From Hahellaceae bacterium (lineage in GTDB: Bacteria; Pseudomonadota; Gammaproteobacteria; Pseudomonadales; Oleiphilaceae): DNA of 64,000 nt. The notes under the pieces were generated by a model. It did not search any database. It saw only the letters and a list, made by a program, of their open reading frames with translations, and had not been told where the DNA came from. A program made the translations under genes and the position numbers. The stretch lies in contig JACKOB010000002.1 in NCBI GenBank assembly GCA_024234575.1, positions 620,001 to 684,000 of the forward strand, written 5' to 3'. Shown here piece after piece: positions 1-9,303 of the stretch. How positions within the stretch are numbered: position 1 is the stretch's first letter; each line of letters opens with the position of its first letter.

Positions 1-93
1 ACTGCCGAACACACTTCGACGGCCTTGGAGCTGCTGAGCGTGGTCATTCCATCTACCTTTATTATTTTTCCTTCCCTTGCGGGATTGCGTCAT
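1..93 (-). CDS. Possible N-terminus of a basic protein, cut by window edge
   Basis: An ATG at 93-91 on the minus strand opens a frame that stays open for 31 codons to base 1. The peptide is strongly basic (MTQSRKGRKNNKGRW then NDHAQQLQGRRSVFG). A basic tail followed by a VFG-like segment resembles the start of SpoU/TrmH-type RNA methyltransferases, but this is only a suggestion. A weak purine-rich tract (AGGTGATGG) lies upstream. A frame on the plus strand (1-207) is also open and ends with TAG; I consider it less likely because its composition is unlike a protein end and it would run towards htpX. Confidence is low because only 93 bases are visible. Confidence 0.3.
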   Translation of the reverse strand, partial: MTQSRKGRKNNKGRWNDHAQQLQGRRSVFGS

Positions 94-238
94 TTCTGCA
101 CCATCACCTATCTAACGGTACCTTTAGCCAAGTTTTCAAATTATCCACCACCAACAGAAACCAACGACGCCTGGTCACTCCGACAACTGTGGATTTGTAC
201 TCAGTAGCGCACAGTATAACTTTTATACAACACGATTA

Positions 239-261
239 CATTTTGACCATAGCTCAAAATG
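239..261. promoter_or_regulatory. Inverted repeat upstream of htpX, possible operator
   Basis: CATTTTGA and TCAAAATG form perfect 8-bp arms around a 7-bp spacer, about 200 bp before htpX. The size and spacing fit a dimeric regulator site. The regulator is unknown. The rest of 94-464 is AT-rich non-coding sequence. Confidence 0.35.
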
Positions 262-376
262 TGATCCAGTTCAAATCAATTGCCGTATTCAGATCAAGAT
301 TCGAGTAAAAAAGATACATTAATAAGATGAATAAAAATTCACTCTTTTGGGTTAGAAATATCAATAAAATACCGGC

Positions 377-406
377 GCAGCCAGCTTGAATAATCGTGCT
401 GGCTGC
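377..406. other. Stem-loop in the htpX upstream region
   Basis: GCAGCCAGC pairs with GCTGGCTGC (9 bp perfect) around a 12-nt loop. No T-run follows on either strand, so it is not a standard terminator. It could be a structure in the htpX leader, or the end of a transcript arriving from either side. Confidence 0.35.
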
Positions 407-464
407 CCCATTAAACAGACTGTAAGACAATTACCGGTTAGCCAACCATGAAGGAAAAATTTGT

Positions 465-1367
465 ATGAAGCGTATCGCATTATTTTTGGCCACAAACCTG
501 GCGGTGATTCTTGTCGCTAGCGTGACCCTGAATATCCTCGGAGTCGGTGGCTACCTGCAGGCCAATGGTGGCTTGGATTTACAGAATTTACTCGCATTTT
601 GTGCCGTATTCGGAATGGCAGGTGCAATCGTTTCTTTGCTGATTTCGAAACCTGTTGCCAAGTGGAGCACCAAAACCGTTATCATCGAACAGCCACGCAA
701 TGATACTGAACGCTGGTTAATGACAACCGTGCAAGACCTGGCTAATCGTGCCAATATTGGCATGCCTGAAGTGGGAGTTTTTCCTGCCGAACAGAGTAAT
801 GCCTTTGCAACTGGCTGGAACAAAAATAACGCATTAGTCGCAGTAAGTGCTGGGCTACTTCATCGCTTCGACAAAGATGAAATTAAAGCCGTACTTGCCC
901 ATGAAATTGGCCATGTTGCCAATGGCGACATGGTCACTTTGGCACTGATTCAAGGTGTGGTGAATACTTTCGTTATGTTTTTTGCGCGAATTATCGGTTA
1001 CGTCGTAGACAGGGCATTGTCGAGAAATGATAACGAAAATGAGAATGCCAGTGGTCACGGTATCGGGTTTTATATCGCAACCTTTGTGGCCGAAATCATT
1101 TTAGGTATCCTGGCCTCAATGATCGTTATGTGGTTTTCACGTAAAAGAGAGTTTCGAGCAGATGCCATGGGGGCACAGTTAGCTGGCACGGGCGCGATGA
1201 TCGGCGCGTTGCAACGCCTGAAGGCAGAATCCGGTTTGCCTAGCGAAATGCCAGATACGCTGACTGCCTTTGGCATTAATCAAGGTCTAAAGCAGGGCTT
1301 TGCGGCAATGTTTGCTAGCCACCCTCCATTAGATGATAGAATTCAGGCCTTAAAGAATGCCGCTTAA
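465..1367 (+). CDS. htpX: HtpX, inner-membrane zinc metalloprotease
   Basis: Membrane-bound M48 peptidase that degrades misfolded membrane proteins, working beside FtsH in the family. The 300-residue length is normal. Two N-terminal membrane segments (about 4-25 and 40-60) precede the zinc site HEIGH at 146-150, with a likely third ligand in the downstream [10 protein letters not shown] segment. A further hydrophobic pair lies between about 155 and 225, placing the catalytic domain in the cytoplasm. AAGGA sits 9-10 bases before the ATG. A strong terminator follows at 1398-1427, so the gene appears monocistronic. The upstream region holds a 23-bp dyad and a stem-loop that may be regulatory; Cpx-type stress control is known in enterics, but I see no evidence for it here. 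Confidence 0.95.
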   Translation: MKRIALFLATNLAVILVASVTLNILGVGGYLQANGGLDLQNLLAFCAVFGMAGAIVSLLISKPVAKWSTKTVIIEQPRNDTERWLMTTVQDLANRANIGMPEVGVFPAEQSNAFATGWNKNNALVAVSAGLLHRFDKDEIKAVLAHEIGHVANGDMVTLALIQGVVNTFVMFFARIIGYVVDRALSRNDNENENASGHGIGFYIATFVAEIILGILASMIVMWFSRKREFRADAMGAQLAGTGAMIGALQRLKAESGLPSEMPDTLTAFGINQGLKQGFAAMFASHPPLDDRIQALKNAA

Positions 1368-1397
1368 CCTGCACCGTTAATGCTGAGCCAAGTGTTA

Positions 1398-1427
1398 AAC
1401 CAGCCAACGTCATTTGGCTGGTTTTTT
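1398..1427 (+). terminator. Rho-independent terminator of htpX
   Basis: Ten-bp perfect stem (AACCAGCCAA / TTGGCTGGTT) with a 6-nt loop, running into TTTTTTG. Lies 31 bases after the htpX stop. Confidence 0.9.
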
Positions 1428-1456
1428 GTTTTTTATTCAATTAACAGGAAATAACC

Positions 1457-1738
1457 ATGTTTAAAGTAAACCAGTATTTTGATGGCAAGGTAGTCTCTGT
1501 CGGCTTTAAAGGCGAAGCGTTGCCTGCGACCGTAGGTGTAATGGCGCCTGGTGACTACGAGTTTGATACCAGCAAAAAAGAAACGATGACGGTAGTTAGC
1601 GGTGAAATGACCGTTAAGCTACCAGGTGAAGAAGCGTGGAACACCTACAAAGCCGGTGATAGTTTTATTGTCCCTGCGAATGCAATATTTCATTTGAAGA
1701 TTGCGTCCGACGTCGCTTACCTCTGCACTTATGAGTAA
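1457..1738 (+). CDS. ppnP: PpnP, pyrimidine/purine nucleoside phosphorylase
   Basis: Small cupin-fold phosphorylase (YaiE/DUF1255 family) that cleaves several purine and pyrimidine nucleosides with phosphate to give a free base and ribose-1-phosphate. The 93 residues match the family length. Recognisable segments are the N-terminal [14 protein letters not shown], the central MAPGDYEF and the cupin-like [23 protein letters not shown] lies 8 bases before the ATG. It is separated from htpX by that gene's terminator and converges on the nnrU-like gene, so it is likely transcribed alone. Confidence 0.93.
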   Translation: MFKVNQYFDGKVVSVGFKGEALPATVGVMAPGDYEFDTSKKETMTVVSGEMTVKLPGEEAWNTYKAGDSFIVPANAIFHLKIASDVAYLCTYE

Positions 1739-1751
1739 CGCCTGAAAACAC

Positions 1752-1781
1752 CAGGTGTGGCCGCTCTACGGTTCACACCTG
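1752..1781. terminator. Stem-loop between convergent ppnP and nnrU-like genes
   Basis: CAGGTGTG / CACACCTG, 8 bp perfect with a 14-nt loop, starting 14 bases after the ppnP stop. There is no U-run on either strand, so terminator function is inferred from position. Confidence 0.45.
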
Positions 1782-1859
1782 TCAACACCCCACCCTGCCA
1801 GCCAAAAGTCATTATTCGAACCATCGCTACAAAGCCAGAGCGTTTTCACGAATCTATTG

Positions 1860-2414
1860 CTAATAGATTTTGACACCAAACAATTCCTCGTGAAAGAAAC
1901 CTACCAGCGCATAGCCAATACCTGCGACCACCAACACCGCCATATTAAGCTCAAATGATGTGCGTTTCGGTGAGTTTTCAATCCCCCGCAAAGTGGCACT
2001 AATCGAACCCACAATCGCGTAACCCAGAAAGCTGGCGAACAGAATAGTAGTTGCCAGATCGCCATTGGCAATAAGATGAGCAATAGCCCACAAACCAACT
2101 CCCAGCAGCATCGGTTGTTTGACACTCTTGCCAATATCAGAGGGAATATAGGCCGACACTACCAAAATAAAGGCCGGCAGCATTAACATCTTTGCGCCTT
2201 CTACCCACCAGATATCCGGAAACCACAAAATTTCGAAAGGAGCACGACCCGCACCCAATGCTATTAATACGAGTCCGACTATGGATACTAAAGAAAACAC
2301 CCCCTTGTAGGGCATTAATCCAATCAATCGAACCAGGGCATTGCGCAATGGCGGAACAGCTGGAACAAGGTGTGCGGCAAAAAATACTGCCAATCCGGCA
2401 ATAAGCATTTCCAT
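1860..2414 (-). CDS. NnrU-family integral membrane protein
   Basis: Six-segment membrane protein of the NnrU family. NnrU was named from denitrification clusters, but the family is widespread and its activity is not settled; no denitrification genes are in this window. Hydrophobic segments follow the family pattern, beginning MEMLIAGLAVFFAAHLVPAVPPLR. I use the ATG at 2414 rather than a start 12 codons upstream because AAGGGAA lies 7 bases before it. That gives 184 residues, typical for the family. Another ATG lies two codons on. The upstream intergenic region, shared with the divergent LysE gene, carries a 16-bp perfect palindrome. Confidence 0.9.
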   Translation of the reverse strand: MEMLIAGLAVFFAAHLVPAVPPLRNALVRLIGLMPYKGVFSLVSIVGLVLIALGAGRAPFEILWFPDIWWVEGAKMLMLPAFILVVSAYIPSDIGKSVKQPMLLGVGLWAIAHLIANGDLATTILFASFLGYAIVGSISATLRGIENSPKRTSFELNMAVLVVAGIGYALVGFFHEELFGVKIY

Positions 2415-2493
2415 GGATGATTCCCTTTCTATTTGTGTAAATTGCAGCAAGTGCAGATATCAATGTGATAATCATTAAAGCAGGTTTAATAGT

Positions 2494-2509
2494 GTGCTAA
2501 CGTTAGCAC
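2494..2509. promoter_or_regulatory. Perfect 16-bp palindrome between divergent nnrU-like and lysE-like genes
   Basis: GTGCTAACGTTAGCAC is identical to its reverse complement. It sits 80 bp upstream of the nnrU-like start and 85 bp upstream of the LysE start, where a TetR- or LacI-type dimer could act on either gene. No regulator gene is adjacent. Confidence 0.5.
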
Positions 2510-2602
2510 CTTGCAGAATCAACGACCAATACACAATCTGATAAATATGACTGGCTTCCCCGTTGAATTCGTTTACCAATACTTTTCAGATGAGTCTTCA
2601 CC

Positions 2603-3265
2603 ATGCTTGATGCCACCAATTTAGCGCTGTTTTTGGCAACATCGTTCGTGCTGATTGTGGCACCGGGACCGGATATTGTCTTTCTTTTAGTTCAGGGTAC
2701 AAACCATGGTGCCAAAGCAGGCATTGCCACAGCCCTGGGGCTGGCTGCAGGAAATCTAGTGCATACGGGGGCCGCAGCCATTGGTCTTTCGGCGATTATC
2801 AGCACCTCTGCCTATGCTTTCACGGCACTGAAAATCGCCGGAGCTGCATATCTGCTTTATTTAGCCTATAAAACGATCCAAACTACTTTCGAAAAATCAG
2901 GCAGCGAAAAAAGTGGAAACGAGCAACCTGCCGAATCAGTCTCACCCAACCAGCCTGCGTTGTGGTCTTTGTTTAACAAAGGTTTTGTGATGAACGTCCT
3001 CAACCCGAAAGTAGCGATCTTCTTTCTCGCGTTTCTGCCCCAATTTGTCACGTCACAGATCACGCCGGTATGGCAGCAACTACTTCTGTTAGGCATGGTA
3101 TTCACTGTTCTTGTAGCCATTGTGTTTTCAATATTCGGCTACCTTGCGGGTTATCTGGGTACTAAATTTTTAAAAGGCTCAACCGCCTCCGAAAAGTACC
3201 TCAAGTGGCCAATAGCCGCTATTTTTGCCGGACTGGCACTAAAACTGGCACTCACCGAGCGTTGA
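2603..3265 (+). CDS. LysE/RhtB-family amino-acid exporter
   Basis: Inner-membrane exporter of the LysE/RhtB superfamily, which expels amino acids or their analogues. The N-terminal signature is clear (VLIVAPGPDIVFLL, residues about 16-29), followed by the conserved GLAAGNLVHT and, after a short cytoplasmic loop rich in Ser/Glu/Gln, the second-half motif FVMNVLNPKVAIFFLAFLPQF. The 220 residues and five to six hydrophobic segments are normal. The substrate cannot be read from sequence. It ends against the convergent amidotransferase gene, with a stem-loop between them. Confidence 0.92.
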   Translation: MLDATNLALFLATSFVLIVAPGPDIVFLLVQGTNHGAKAGIATALGLAAGNLVHTGAAAIGLSAIISTSAYAFTALKIAGAAYLLYLAYKTIQTTFEKSGSEKSGNEQPAESVSPNQPALWSLFNKGFVMNVLNPKVAIFFLAFLPQFVTSQITPVWQQLLLLGMVFTVLVAIVFSIFGYLAGYLGTKFLKGSTASEKYLKWPIAAIFAGLALKLALTER

Positions 3266-3290
3266 CGTGGTGAGAGACGAAACTGCAAAG

Positions 3291-3322
3291 TGCTTAGCAA
3301 TCTCAATCACTGAGATTAAGCA
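3291..3322. terminator. Stem-loop between convergent LysE and amidotransferase genes
   Basis: AATCTCA/TGAGATT (7 bp, loop ATCAC) extended by TGCTT/AAGCA after an internal bulge. No T-run; a bidirectional terminator role is inferred from its place between two gene ends. Confidence 0.5.
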
Positions 3323-3330
3323 AGCCACTA

Positions 3331-4059
3331 TCAAGCCACCTTTCTGGGCTGGATAAATAGCTGGTAAAGCCACTGTAGAACACGCCTTGAATCCAGCGCC
3401 TTCAATAACGACATTTCGGCCAACTCTACTTTTTCTACCCCGATACAAGTGCGGCGGATATTCATCAGTATGCGGGAATACTCAGCCGTAAATTCAGGAT
3501 GCGCCTGGCAGGTGAAAACCTGATCATTAATTGTGCAGATCGCATTGGGACAGAAAGTGCTGCCGGCAAGCACATGCGCACCAGGCGCTGTCTCGACCAC
3601 CTGGTCTTGATGACTAACGATAATCGACAGGTGCGCAGGCACATCTTCTGCCAGACAAGTCAGCCACTGAGGTCTTTGCAGTACCTGGTAATCATGTACG
3701 CCAACCCCCCACCCAACGGCAGCCTTTTGCACTTTACCACCCAAACTTTGGTGAATAATCTGGTGCCCAAAGCAAATGCCAGCGAGCTTTTCACCGGCTG
3801 CATACAACTGACGGATAAAAGCTTTCAGCTCATGAATCCAGGGATAGTCATCATAGGCACCAAATTTACTGCCCATAATCACCCAGCCATCAAACTCATG
3901 AGTGATATTCGGCAGTTGTCGATCGATGGCTGAAAACACCTCATAAGAAATGGGCTGATTTGAAGCCTCAAAGGCTTTGATAAACATATGCGGGTAACTG
4001 ATGTAGTCCTGCTTAAGATTATCGTAAAGATAGTCACAGTCCAATATCGCCAAACGCAT
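3331..4059 (-). CDS. Class I glutamine amidotransferase-like protein
   Basis: Single-domain GATase1 of the GMP-synthase-like type. The triad is complete: Cys96 in the nucleophile elbow GICFGHQ, then His187 and Glu189 in CQAHPEF. The oxyanion-side motif WVIMGSKFGAYDD is at 59-71. The protein is 242 residues, about the size of stand-alone homologues such as gamma-glutamyl polyamine or peptide hydrolases. There is no synthetase domain or partner gene, so the substrate is unknown. It is divergent from the SDR gene at 4298. The intergenic 4060-4297 is AT-rich with only a short GCTCA/TGAGC dyad at 4131-4143. Confidence 0.9.
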   Translation of the reverse strand: MRLAILDCDYLYDNLKQDYISYPHMFIKAFEASNQPISYEVFSAIDRQLPNITHEFDGWVIMGSKFGAYDDYPWIHELKAFIRQLYAAGEKLAGICFGHQIIHQSLGGKVQKAAVGWGVGVHDYQVLQRPQWLTCLAEDVPAHLSIIVSHQDQVVETAPGAHVLAGSTFCPNAICTINDQVFTCQAHPEFTAEYSRILMNIRRTCIGVEKVELAEMSLLKALDSRRVLQWLYQLFIQPRKVA

Positions 4060-4297
4060 CGTTTTCCTCCAGGGGGTGATTCATTGATTAACGAGAAGGC
4101 TGAAAGTTTCGGTGTTAATTAATCAGCTATGCTCATAGTGAGCAAAATTAAAATAAAAATCATCTCAACAGTGCAGATAATTGGAATATTTTACAAATGA
4201 CCAACAGTCACCTTTTGTGTCGATCAATTATCACTCACCTGATTAATAATTCACCTCAGGCTGCGAATTCAAAAGCCACTGACATTAGGAGGCGCAA

Positions 4298-5302
4298 ATG
4301 AAAATAGCGATCGTAGGTGCCACCGGTATGTTGGGCCACCACACGGCAAGAGCGGTAGTAGCGGCAGGTCATACACTGACGGTTGTGCATCGTCAGTCGT
4401 CAGATTTGTCACGCCTTGCTGATTTGGAGTATTGCTCAGCCATTGGCGACTTAAATGACTCCGTTAGCCTTCGCCGGGCCTTGCAGCCTGTTGATGCTGT
4501 GATCAATTGTGCCGGTTACTATCCCACGCTCCCCCGTCCCTGGCAGGAAGACGTAACCCGCGCACTGCAACAAATGACTAATTTTTACGATGCCTGCAAA
4601 GACACTGATCTGCAGAAAATTGTTTATCTTGGCGGTGCCATCGCCTTACCCACACACCCTCATGGTGAGCCCGGCAACGAAACGCTAAATTATTCTGAAG
4701 CGCCTGCCAATAAAAACCCATACCTGCAAGTGAAGTGGGCAATGGATAATCAGGCGAAAATGATGGCGAATGAAGGGCTGCCAGTGGTAATAGGTATTCC
4801 CTCGATGACGTTTGGTGAGTTTGATTACGGCCCCACCACCGGCCGCCTGATTATGGACATCGCTAACGGTTCGCTACCCGCCTATGTTGCTGGCAACCGC
4901 AATGTGATTTACGCCGGTGATGCCGGTCGAGGCTTGCTGCTGGCAGCAGAAAAAGGCCGATCCGGTGAGCGCTACCTGTTAACCGGCGTTGATATTGCCA
5001 TGGATGATTTGATAGCAGCCATTGCGGATATCACACAGACAAAAGCACCCAAAGCCATTCCTTTGTGGTTAGCGAAAATCATCAGCAAGGCGCAGATTGC
5101 CAGATACCACTACCTCAAGGGGCCTGAGCCACGTCTTAGTGAAACAGCCATAGCAGTGCTGTCCGCAGGCCAGTTTCTGGATGGTTCGAAAGCCGAGCGT
5201 GAATTAGGGTTTACGGCGACAGTTACGTTAGAAGAGGCGATTCGCAGAACACTGCGATGGTTTAAGCAGACAGGCTATGTGAGAGGGCAACAGCAAATCT
5301 GA
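4298..5302 (+). CDS. NAD(P)-dependent epimerase/dehydratase-family (extended SDR) protein
   Basis: Rossmann-fold protein of the extended SDR superfamily. The nucleotide-binding GATGMLGHH motif is at residues 7-15, a VDAVINCAGYY segment near 70 marks the fourth strand, and a YLQVK (YxxxK) pair near residue 147 fits the catalytic Tyr/Lys. Length (334) is typical of NmrA/dihydroflavonol-reductase-like members. AGGAGG lies 6-7 bases before the ATG. It stands alone, with a strong stem-loop downstream, so the substrate is not suggested by context. Confidence 0.9.
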   Translation: MKIAIVGATGMLGHHTARAVVAAGHTLTVVHRQSSDLSRLADLEYCSAIGDLNDSVSLRRALQPVDAVINCAGYYPTLPRPWQEDVTRALQQMTNFYDACKDTDLQKIVYLGGAIALPTHPHGEPGNETLNYSEAPANKNPYLQVKWAMDNQAKMMANEGLPVVIGIPSMTFGEFDYGPTTGRLIMDIANGSLPAYVAGNRNVIYAGDAGRGLLLAAEKGRSGERYLLTGVDIAMDDLIAAIADITQTKAPKAIPLWLAKIISKAQIARYHYLKGPEPRLSETAIAVLSAGQFLDGSKAERELGFTATVTLEEAIRRTLRWFKQTGYVRGQQQI

Positions 5303-5369
5303 GAAACACCAAAGCCAGCGCAAGCCGATAAAGCCTCTGAATTAGGTTGAAGAAATTACTTAAAACCAC

Positions 5370-5402
5370 AATCGACCGCCACAGACAGCACGGCGGTCGA
5401 TT
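5370..5402. terminator. Bidirectional stem-loop between SDR gene and metY
   Basis: AATCGACCGCC / GGCGGTCGATT, 11 bp perfect with an 11-nt loop, between two convergent genes. T-runs on either side are weak. Confidence 0.7.
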
Positions 5403-5418
5403 GCAGAGAAAAGGTATG

Positions 5419-6693
5419 TTACTTGGCCGCTGCGAGTGATTGCGCAAGATCTGCCAGAATATCATCGATGTGCTCAATGCCTACCGACAAACGAATCATC
5501 TCTGGGGTCACCCCAGCATCCTTCTGCTCTTGTTCACTCAGCTGGCGATGGGTTGTTGAGGCGGGATGACATGCCAGTGATTTCGCATCACCGATATTTA
5601 CCAATCGCTTGAACAGTGCTAGGGCGTCGTAAAACTTCACCCCGGCATCCATACCGCCTTTAATGCCAAAGGTGAGAATAGAGGCGGGAGTTCCCTGCAT
5701 ATATTTCTTCGCCAGTGCATGGTAAGGATCACTTTCGAGACCGCCGTATCGTACCCACTCGACCTGAGGATGAGCCTTTAAATAGGCAGCCACCTTCATG
5801 GCATTTTCACAGTGACGCTCCATTCTCAAGGCTAAGGTTTCGATCCCCTGCAGCAACAAAAATGCGTTCATCGGTGATAACGCAGCGCCCGTATTACGCA
5901 ACGGCACGGTTCGGCAACGACCGATAAACGCGGCCGGGCCAAACGCATCGGTATAAACCACGCCATGATAAGCAGGCTCTGGCTGGCTCATCATCGGGAA
6001 GCGATCGGGGTACTTCGCCCAAGGGAAGTTGCCTGAATCGACAATTGCACCGCCCAAAGAGTTGCCATGTCCACCCATATATTTGGTTAAACTGTGTACG
6101 ACAATATCTGCACCATGCTCAATTGGCTTGCACAGTATTGGCGTGGCGACAGTGTTGTCCACTATCAGCGGCACACCCTTGGCATGGGCCGCATCCGCCA
6201 GTGCTTTCAGGTCGATAATATTACCCGCAGGATTACCAATACTTTCACAATAAACAGCGGCTGTTTTATCATCGATTAGTGCGGCAAGGCTCTCGGGCTT
6301 GTCATCTTTAGCAAAGCGAACTTCAATGCCCTGCTTTGGCAACATATGCTGAAACAGCGTGAACGTGCCACCGTATAACTGCGGTACGGTCACAATGTTG
6401 CTGCCGGCTTCGGCAATGCTTTGGATGGCATAACTAATGGCAGCACTGCCGGCACTTACTACCAGTGCGGCAATGCCTTTTTCTAGCTCGGCAACACGCT
6501 TTTCCAGCACATCGTTGGTTGGATTCATAATGCGCGTGTAAATATTACCCGGCACTGCCAGATTAAACAGATCAGCACCGTGCTGGGCGCTGTCGAACTC
6601 ATAAGATACGGTTTGATAAATAGGCACAGCTACCGACTTGGTTGTTGGATCGGTTTCATAGCCATGATGAATGGCAATAGTTTCATCTCTCAT
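5419..6693 (-). CDS. metY: O-acetylhomoserine sulfhydrylase (MetY)
   Basis: PLP enzyme of the Cys/Met-metabolism family that makes homocysteine from O-acetylhomoserine and sulfide. The start ETIAIHHGYETDPTTKSVAVPIYQ (quoted from residue 4, shown only in part here) and YTRIMNPTNDVLEKR are family signatures; the PLP lysine lies in HSLTKYMGGHGNSLGG near residue 205. At 424 residues it fits MetY better than cystathionine gamma-synthase (about 390), owing to the insertion around AYHGVVYTDAFGPAAF. GGGGAG lies 7 bases before the ATG. The upstream 6694-6903 has no clear riboswitch or MetJ box. Other sulfur genes are absent nearby. Confidence 0.93.
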   Translation of the reverse strand: MRDETIAIHHGYETDPTTKSVAVPIYQTVSYEFDSAQHGADLFNLAVPGNIYTRIMNPTNDVLEKRVAELEKGIAALVVSAGSAAISYAIQSIAEAGSNIVTVPQLYGGTFTLFQHMLPKQGIEVRFAKDDKPESLAALIDDKTAAVYCESIGNPAGNIIDLKALADAAHAKGVPLIVDNTVATPILCKPIEHGADIVVHSLTKYMGGHGNSLGGAIVDSGNFPWAKYPDRFPMMSQPEPAYHGVVYTDAFGPAAFIGRCRTVPLRNTGAALSPMNAFLLLQGIETLALRMERHCENAMKVAAYLKAHPQVEWVRYGGLESDPYHALAKKYMQGTPASILTFGIKGGMDAGVKFYDALALFKRLVNIGDAKSLACHPASTTHRQLSEQEQKDAGVTPEMIRLSVGIEHIDDILADLAQSLAAAK

Positions 6694-6903
6694 TTCGTGC
6701 TCCCCTTTTTATTATGACGGTTAATTTAAACGAAATTTATTCGCCCAGGATATAAAACCCTTAAAGCGAAAAGCCTGTAATGCAGAAGCTATTAATTTAG
6801 AAACCATAATGTAAGCGGCTAAGATGGCTTGCGCAATGATTGAAAACAATAAGTTTAGAGCAGACGCCAATATCTCATGTATAAGTAGCTGCGCTGCGGC
6901 TCC

Positions 6904-9303
6904 CTACTCGACCTTATCCCAAAAACCTCGCAAATTATTCACCAACTGAGAGGTGTCACTCACGATCCACGGCTGCCAGTGCGGCGGATAAAGCGCCAGA
7001 TAATCAGGCGTCGCGAAGCGCCTGTCTGTCAGGACAATAATGCCTCGATCTTTTTCTCCCCGAATCACGCGTCCGGCACTTTGTAACACACGAATAAGGG
7101 CGGGGTAACGAAAAGCGTAGTCGAAACCTCTTTTTGGCGTAACGCCGGTAGCAAATTTTTGTTGAATGAGCCGGGTATGTAAGCCCGGTTGTGGCAACCC
7201 CGGACCAATGATGATCGCACCAATGAGACGATCACCAATATAGTCGATGCCTTCTGCAAAGATGCCACCGATGATCACAAACGCCAACGTGATATCTTCG
7301 CGGCTATCAAACTGCTGCAGAAACAGCTCCCGATCAGCTTCAGACAAATCAGCCTGCTGACTCATGATGCCTACGTCGGGATAGCGTTGCTCGAAATGTT
7401 GCTGCACCTGACGCAAGAACTGGTAGGACGAGAAAAAGGCCATATACTTGCCTGCCCTCTGCTCAATGGTTGTGTATATTAAATCGCTTATTGCCGTTAC
7501 GGCTCGGTCGCGATAATGCCAGCGGGTATCAATTGAATCAGCAATCAGTAAGCGAAGGTTTTCCTGAGGAAACGGCGAAGGCAGCGTCAGTTGTGGCGTA
7601 TTTTCTGGCAAACCAATCAATCCTTGAAAGTAATCTGCCGGGCTCAGCGTGGCCGAAAAGGCGATGGTACTGACATGCTTTTTATTAATGTCGAGCAGCC
7701 AGTTTGAGGGGTCAATACAAAACAGCTCAATGCCAGAAGAGCGAGCATCTGTTGTATGCAGCAAGCAGCGGTGGTTGTCGTTGAACAAGCGCTCAATGGC
7801 GATATAGCGGTACACCTCTTTCAGCCATTCGTGCATAAATCCTGGCACGGGATCTGCCGCAGCCTGTTGTATACGCAGGGCTTCAAGCAACCGCTCACAG
7901 GCCCGTTGCAGGGCACCGGGGCACTGTTCCTGGATAGGGCTGTTTTGGTGGTCATGGGCTTGTTCTGGGCTAATACTGGCGAGGGTTTTCTTGATCGCCT
8001 GCACCAGCGAACGTACTGGCTTTACCAACGGTGATTTGCCTAAAAGACGTTGTTGACGTTGCGCATCGCCCAGGAGCAGCTGCGCCGAATACATACTACG
8101 GCCACGCTCAACCAGATTGTGAGCCTCGTCTACGAGCACCGCAATGCGATCGGTGGTTTCTTCGAAAAAGCTCAGACGCACCAGCGGGTCATAGACGTAG
8201 TTGTAGTCACAAATTACGACATCTACCCATGGCAGCATTTGTAGCGCCAGCTCAAAGGCACAAAGGTGATGCGCGGCCGCCACTGTCGCAATCTGCTCGC
8301 TATTGATGTCACGCAGGTTAAGTAAGGCTTCCCTTGCCGCTGGCAGCCGATCGAAAAAGCCTTCTGTTTGTGGGCAAATCTGGCCATCCTCTAAGCAAAC
8401 ACTGCCGTTTTGACAAACACAAGCCTTCGCCTTCGCGCGCAATTCCAGTGTTGCTAAAACACTTTCTCCTTTACTTAGTTTTTCGAGCGCATCAAAGGCG
8501 ATGGCCCGGCCGGTTTGTTTGGCCGTCAGATAAACAATCTTGTCTACCTGCTGCTCACCAAACGCTTTGATCGCCGGAAACAAGGTGCTCATCGTTTTAC
8601 CAACCCCAGTGGGGGCCTGCGCAATCAGGTTCTGTTTATCCCGTATGGCACAATAAACCGATTTGGCAAAGGCATGTTGGCCAGCACGAAACGCCGGATA
8701 AGGAAACGCCACCTGACGGGCAAAATAACGCGACTTCTCTCTGGTGGCCTCAACCATCACAATCCATTGTAAATAGAGATTCGCTGCCTTGTGGGTAAAC
8801 TCGTGCAAATGGGCAACACTAAAACATTGTTGTAGCGGAATTTCTTTTGCCGAGGTGAGATCAAAATAGAGCAAACGTACCTGCACTTGTGACCAGCCAT
8901 GTTGCACTGCCAGTGCATAGGCATAAATTTTCGCCTGACTCCAGTGCAAAGCTTTCGTACCCTCTGGTATCAGTTCAGGTGCGACATAGGTCGATTTGAT
9001 TTCTTCAACCAACGGATTATCCGCATTGACATGCACGACGTCGGCGCGGCCGCTGATCTTTAAGGCGGCCGCCTCAGCATTCACCTGCAAATCAATCACC
9101 ACACTGAGGCTCACCTCTACCTCAACACCAGCCTCTAACTTACGAGCAGCCTGCAGTTTTTTGTGCACGCGTTGGCCTTCTTCGGCGGTGGGTGACTGGG
9201 CAAACGCCAAAACCAGATCCCCCTGACGACAAGCGAAGTCGACGAGTGTTTTCACGCCAACTTCATATATTCGATGCGCCTCTGCGGGTATCTGATGACT
9301 CAT
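6904..9303 (-). CDS. DinG/XPD-like helicase with N-terminal PD-(D/E)XK nuclease domain
   Basis: Superfamily 2 helicase expected to unwind DNA in repair. The N-terminal 180 residues carry a Cas4/RecB-type nuclease signature: Asp88 in GRAD, Glu101 and Lys103 in EIKST, and QAKIYAYAL. The helicase follows: Walker A APTGVGKT (Lys236), a cysteine cluster at 295, 297, 303 and 310 plus one near 348 that fits an XPD-type iron-sulfur site, and DEAH at 392-395. Motif VI is seen in ALIRVLQSAGRVIRGEKDRG. I start at the ATG at 9303 because it overlaps the fan1 stop as ATGA; an upstream codon at 9309 is possible. It follows yigZ and fan1 in one operon, implying shared work on crosslinked or branched DNA. 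Confidence 0.93.
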   Translation of the reverse strand: MSHQIPAEAHRIYEVGVKTLVDFACRQGDLVLAFAQSPTAEEGQRVHKKLQAARKLEAGVEVEVSLSVVIDLQVNAEAAALKISGRADVVHVNADNPLVEEIKSTYVAPELIPEGTKALHWSQAKIYAYALAVQHGWSQVQVRLLYFDLTSAKEIPLQQCFSVAHLHEFTHKAANLYLQWIVMVEATREKSRYFARQVAFPYPAFRAGQHAFAKSVYCAIRDKQNLIAQAPTGVGKTMSTLFPAIKAFGEQQVDKIVYLTAKQTGRAIAFDALEKLSKGESVLATLELRAKAKACVCQNGSVCLEDGQICPQTEGFFDRLPAAREALLNLRDINSEQIATVAAAHHLCAFELALQMLPWVDVVICDYNYVYDPLVRLSFFEETTDRIAVLVDEAHNLVERGRSMYSAQLLLGDAQRQQRLLGKSPLVKPVRSLVQAIKKTLASISPEQAHDHQNSPIQEQCPGALQRACERLLEALRIQQAAADPVPGFMHEWLKEVYRYIAIERLFNDNHRCLLHTTDARSSGIELFCIDPSNWLLDINKKHVSTIAFSATLSPADYFQGLIGLPENTPQLTLPSPFPQENLRLLIADSIDTRWHYRDRAVTAISDLIYTTIEQRAGKYMAFFSSYQFLRQVQQHFEQRYPDVGIMSQQADLSEADRELFLQQFDSREDITLAFVIIGGIFAEGIDYIGDRLIGAIIIGPGLPQPGLHTRLIQQKFATGVTPKRGFDYAFRYPALIRVLQSAGRVIRGEKDRGIIVLTDRRFATPDYLALYPPHWQPWIVSDTSQLVNNLRGFWDKVE

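Noticed and set aside
25..207. Plus-strand frame at the window start as a gene end
   Set aside because: Open to the edge but with no recognisable protein pattern; the minus-strand partial frame with a basic start seemed more likely, and both are weak.
6694..6903. Possible SAM riboswitch or MetJ box before metY
   Set aside because: I could not find a plausible conserved core; only scattered AGACG-like motifs are present.
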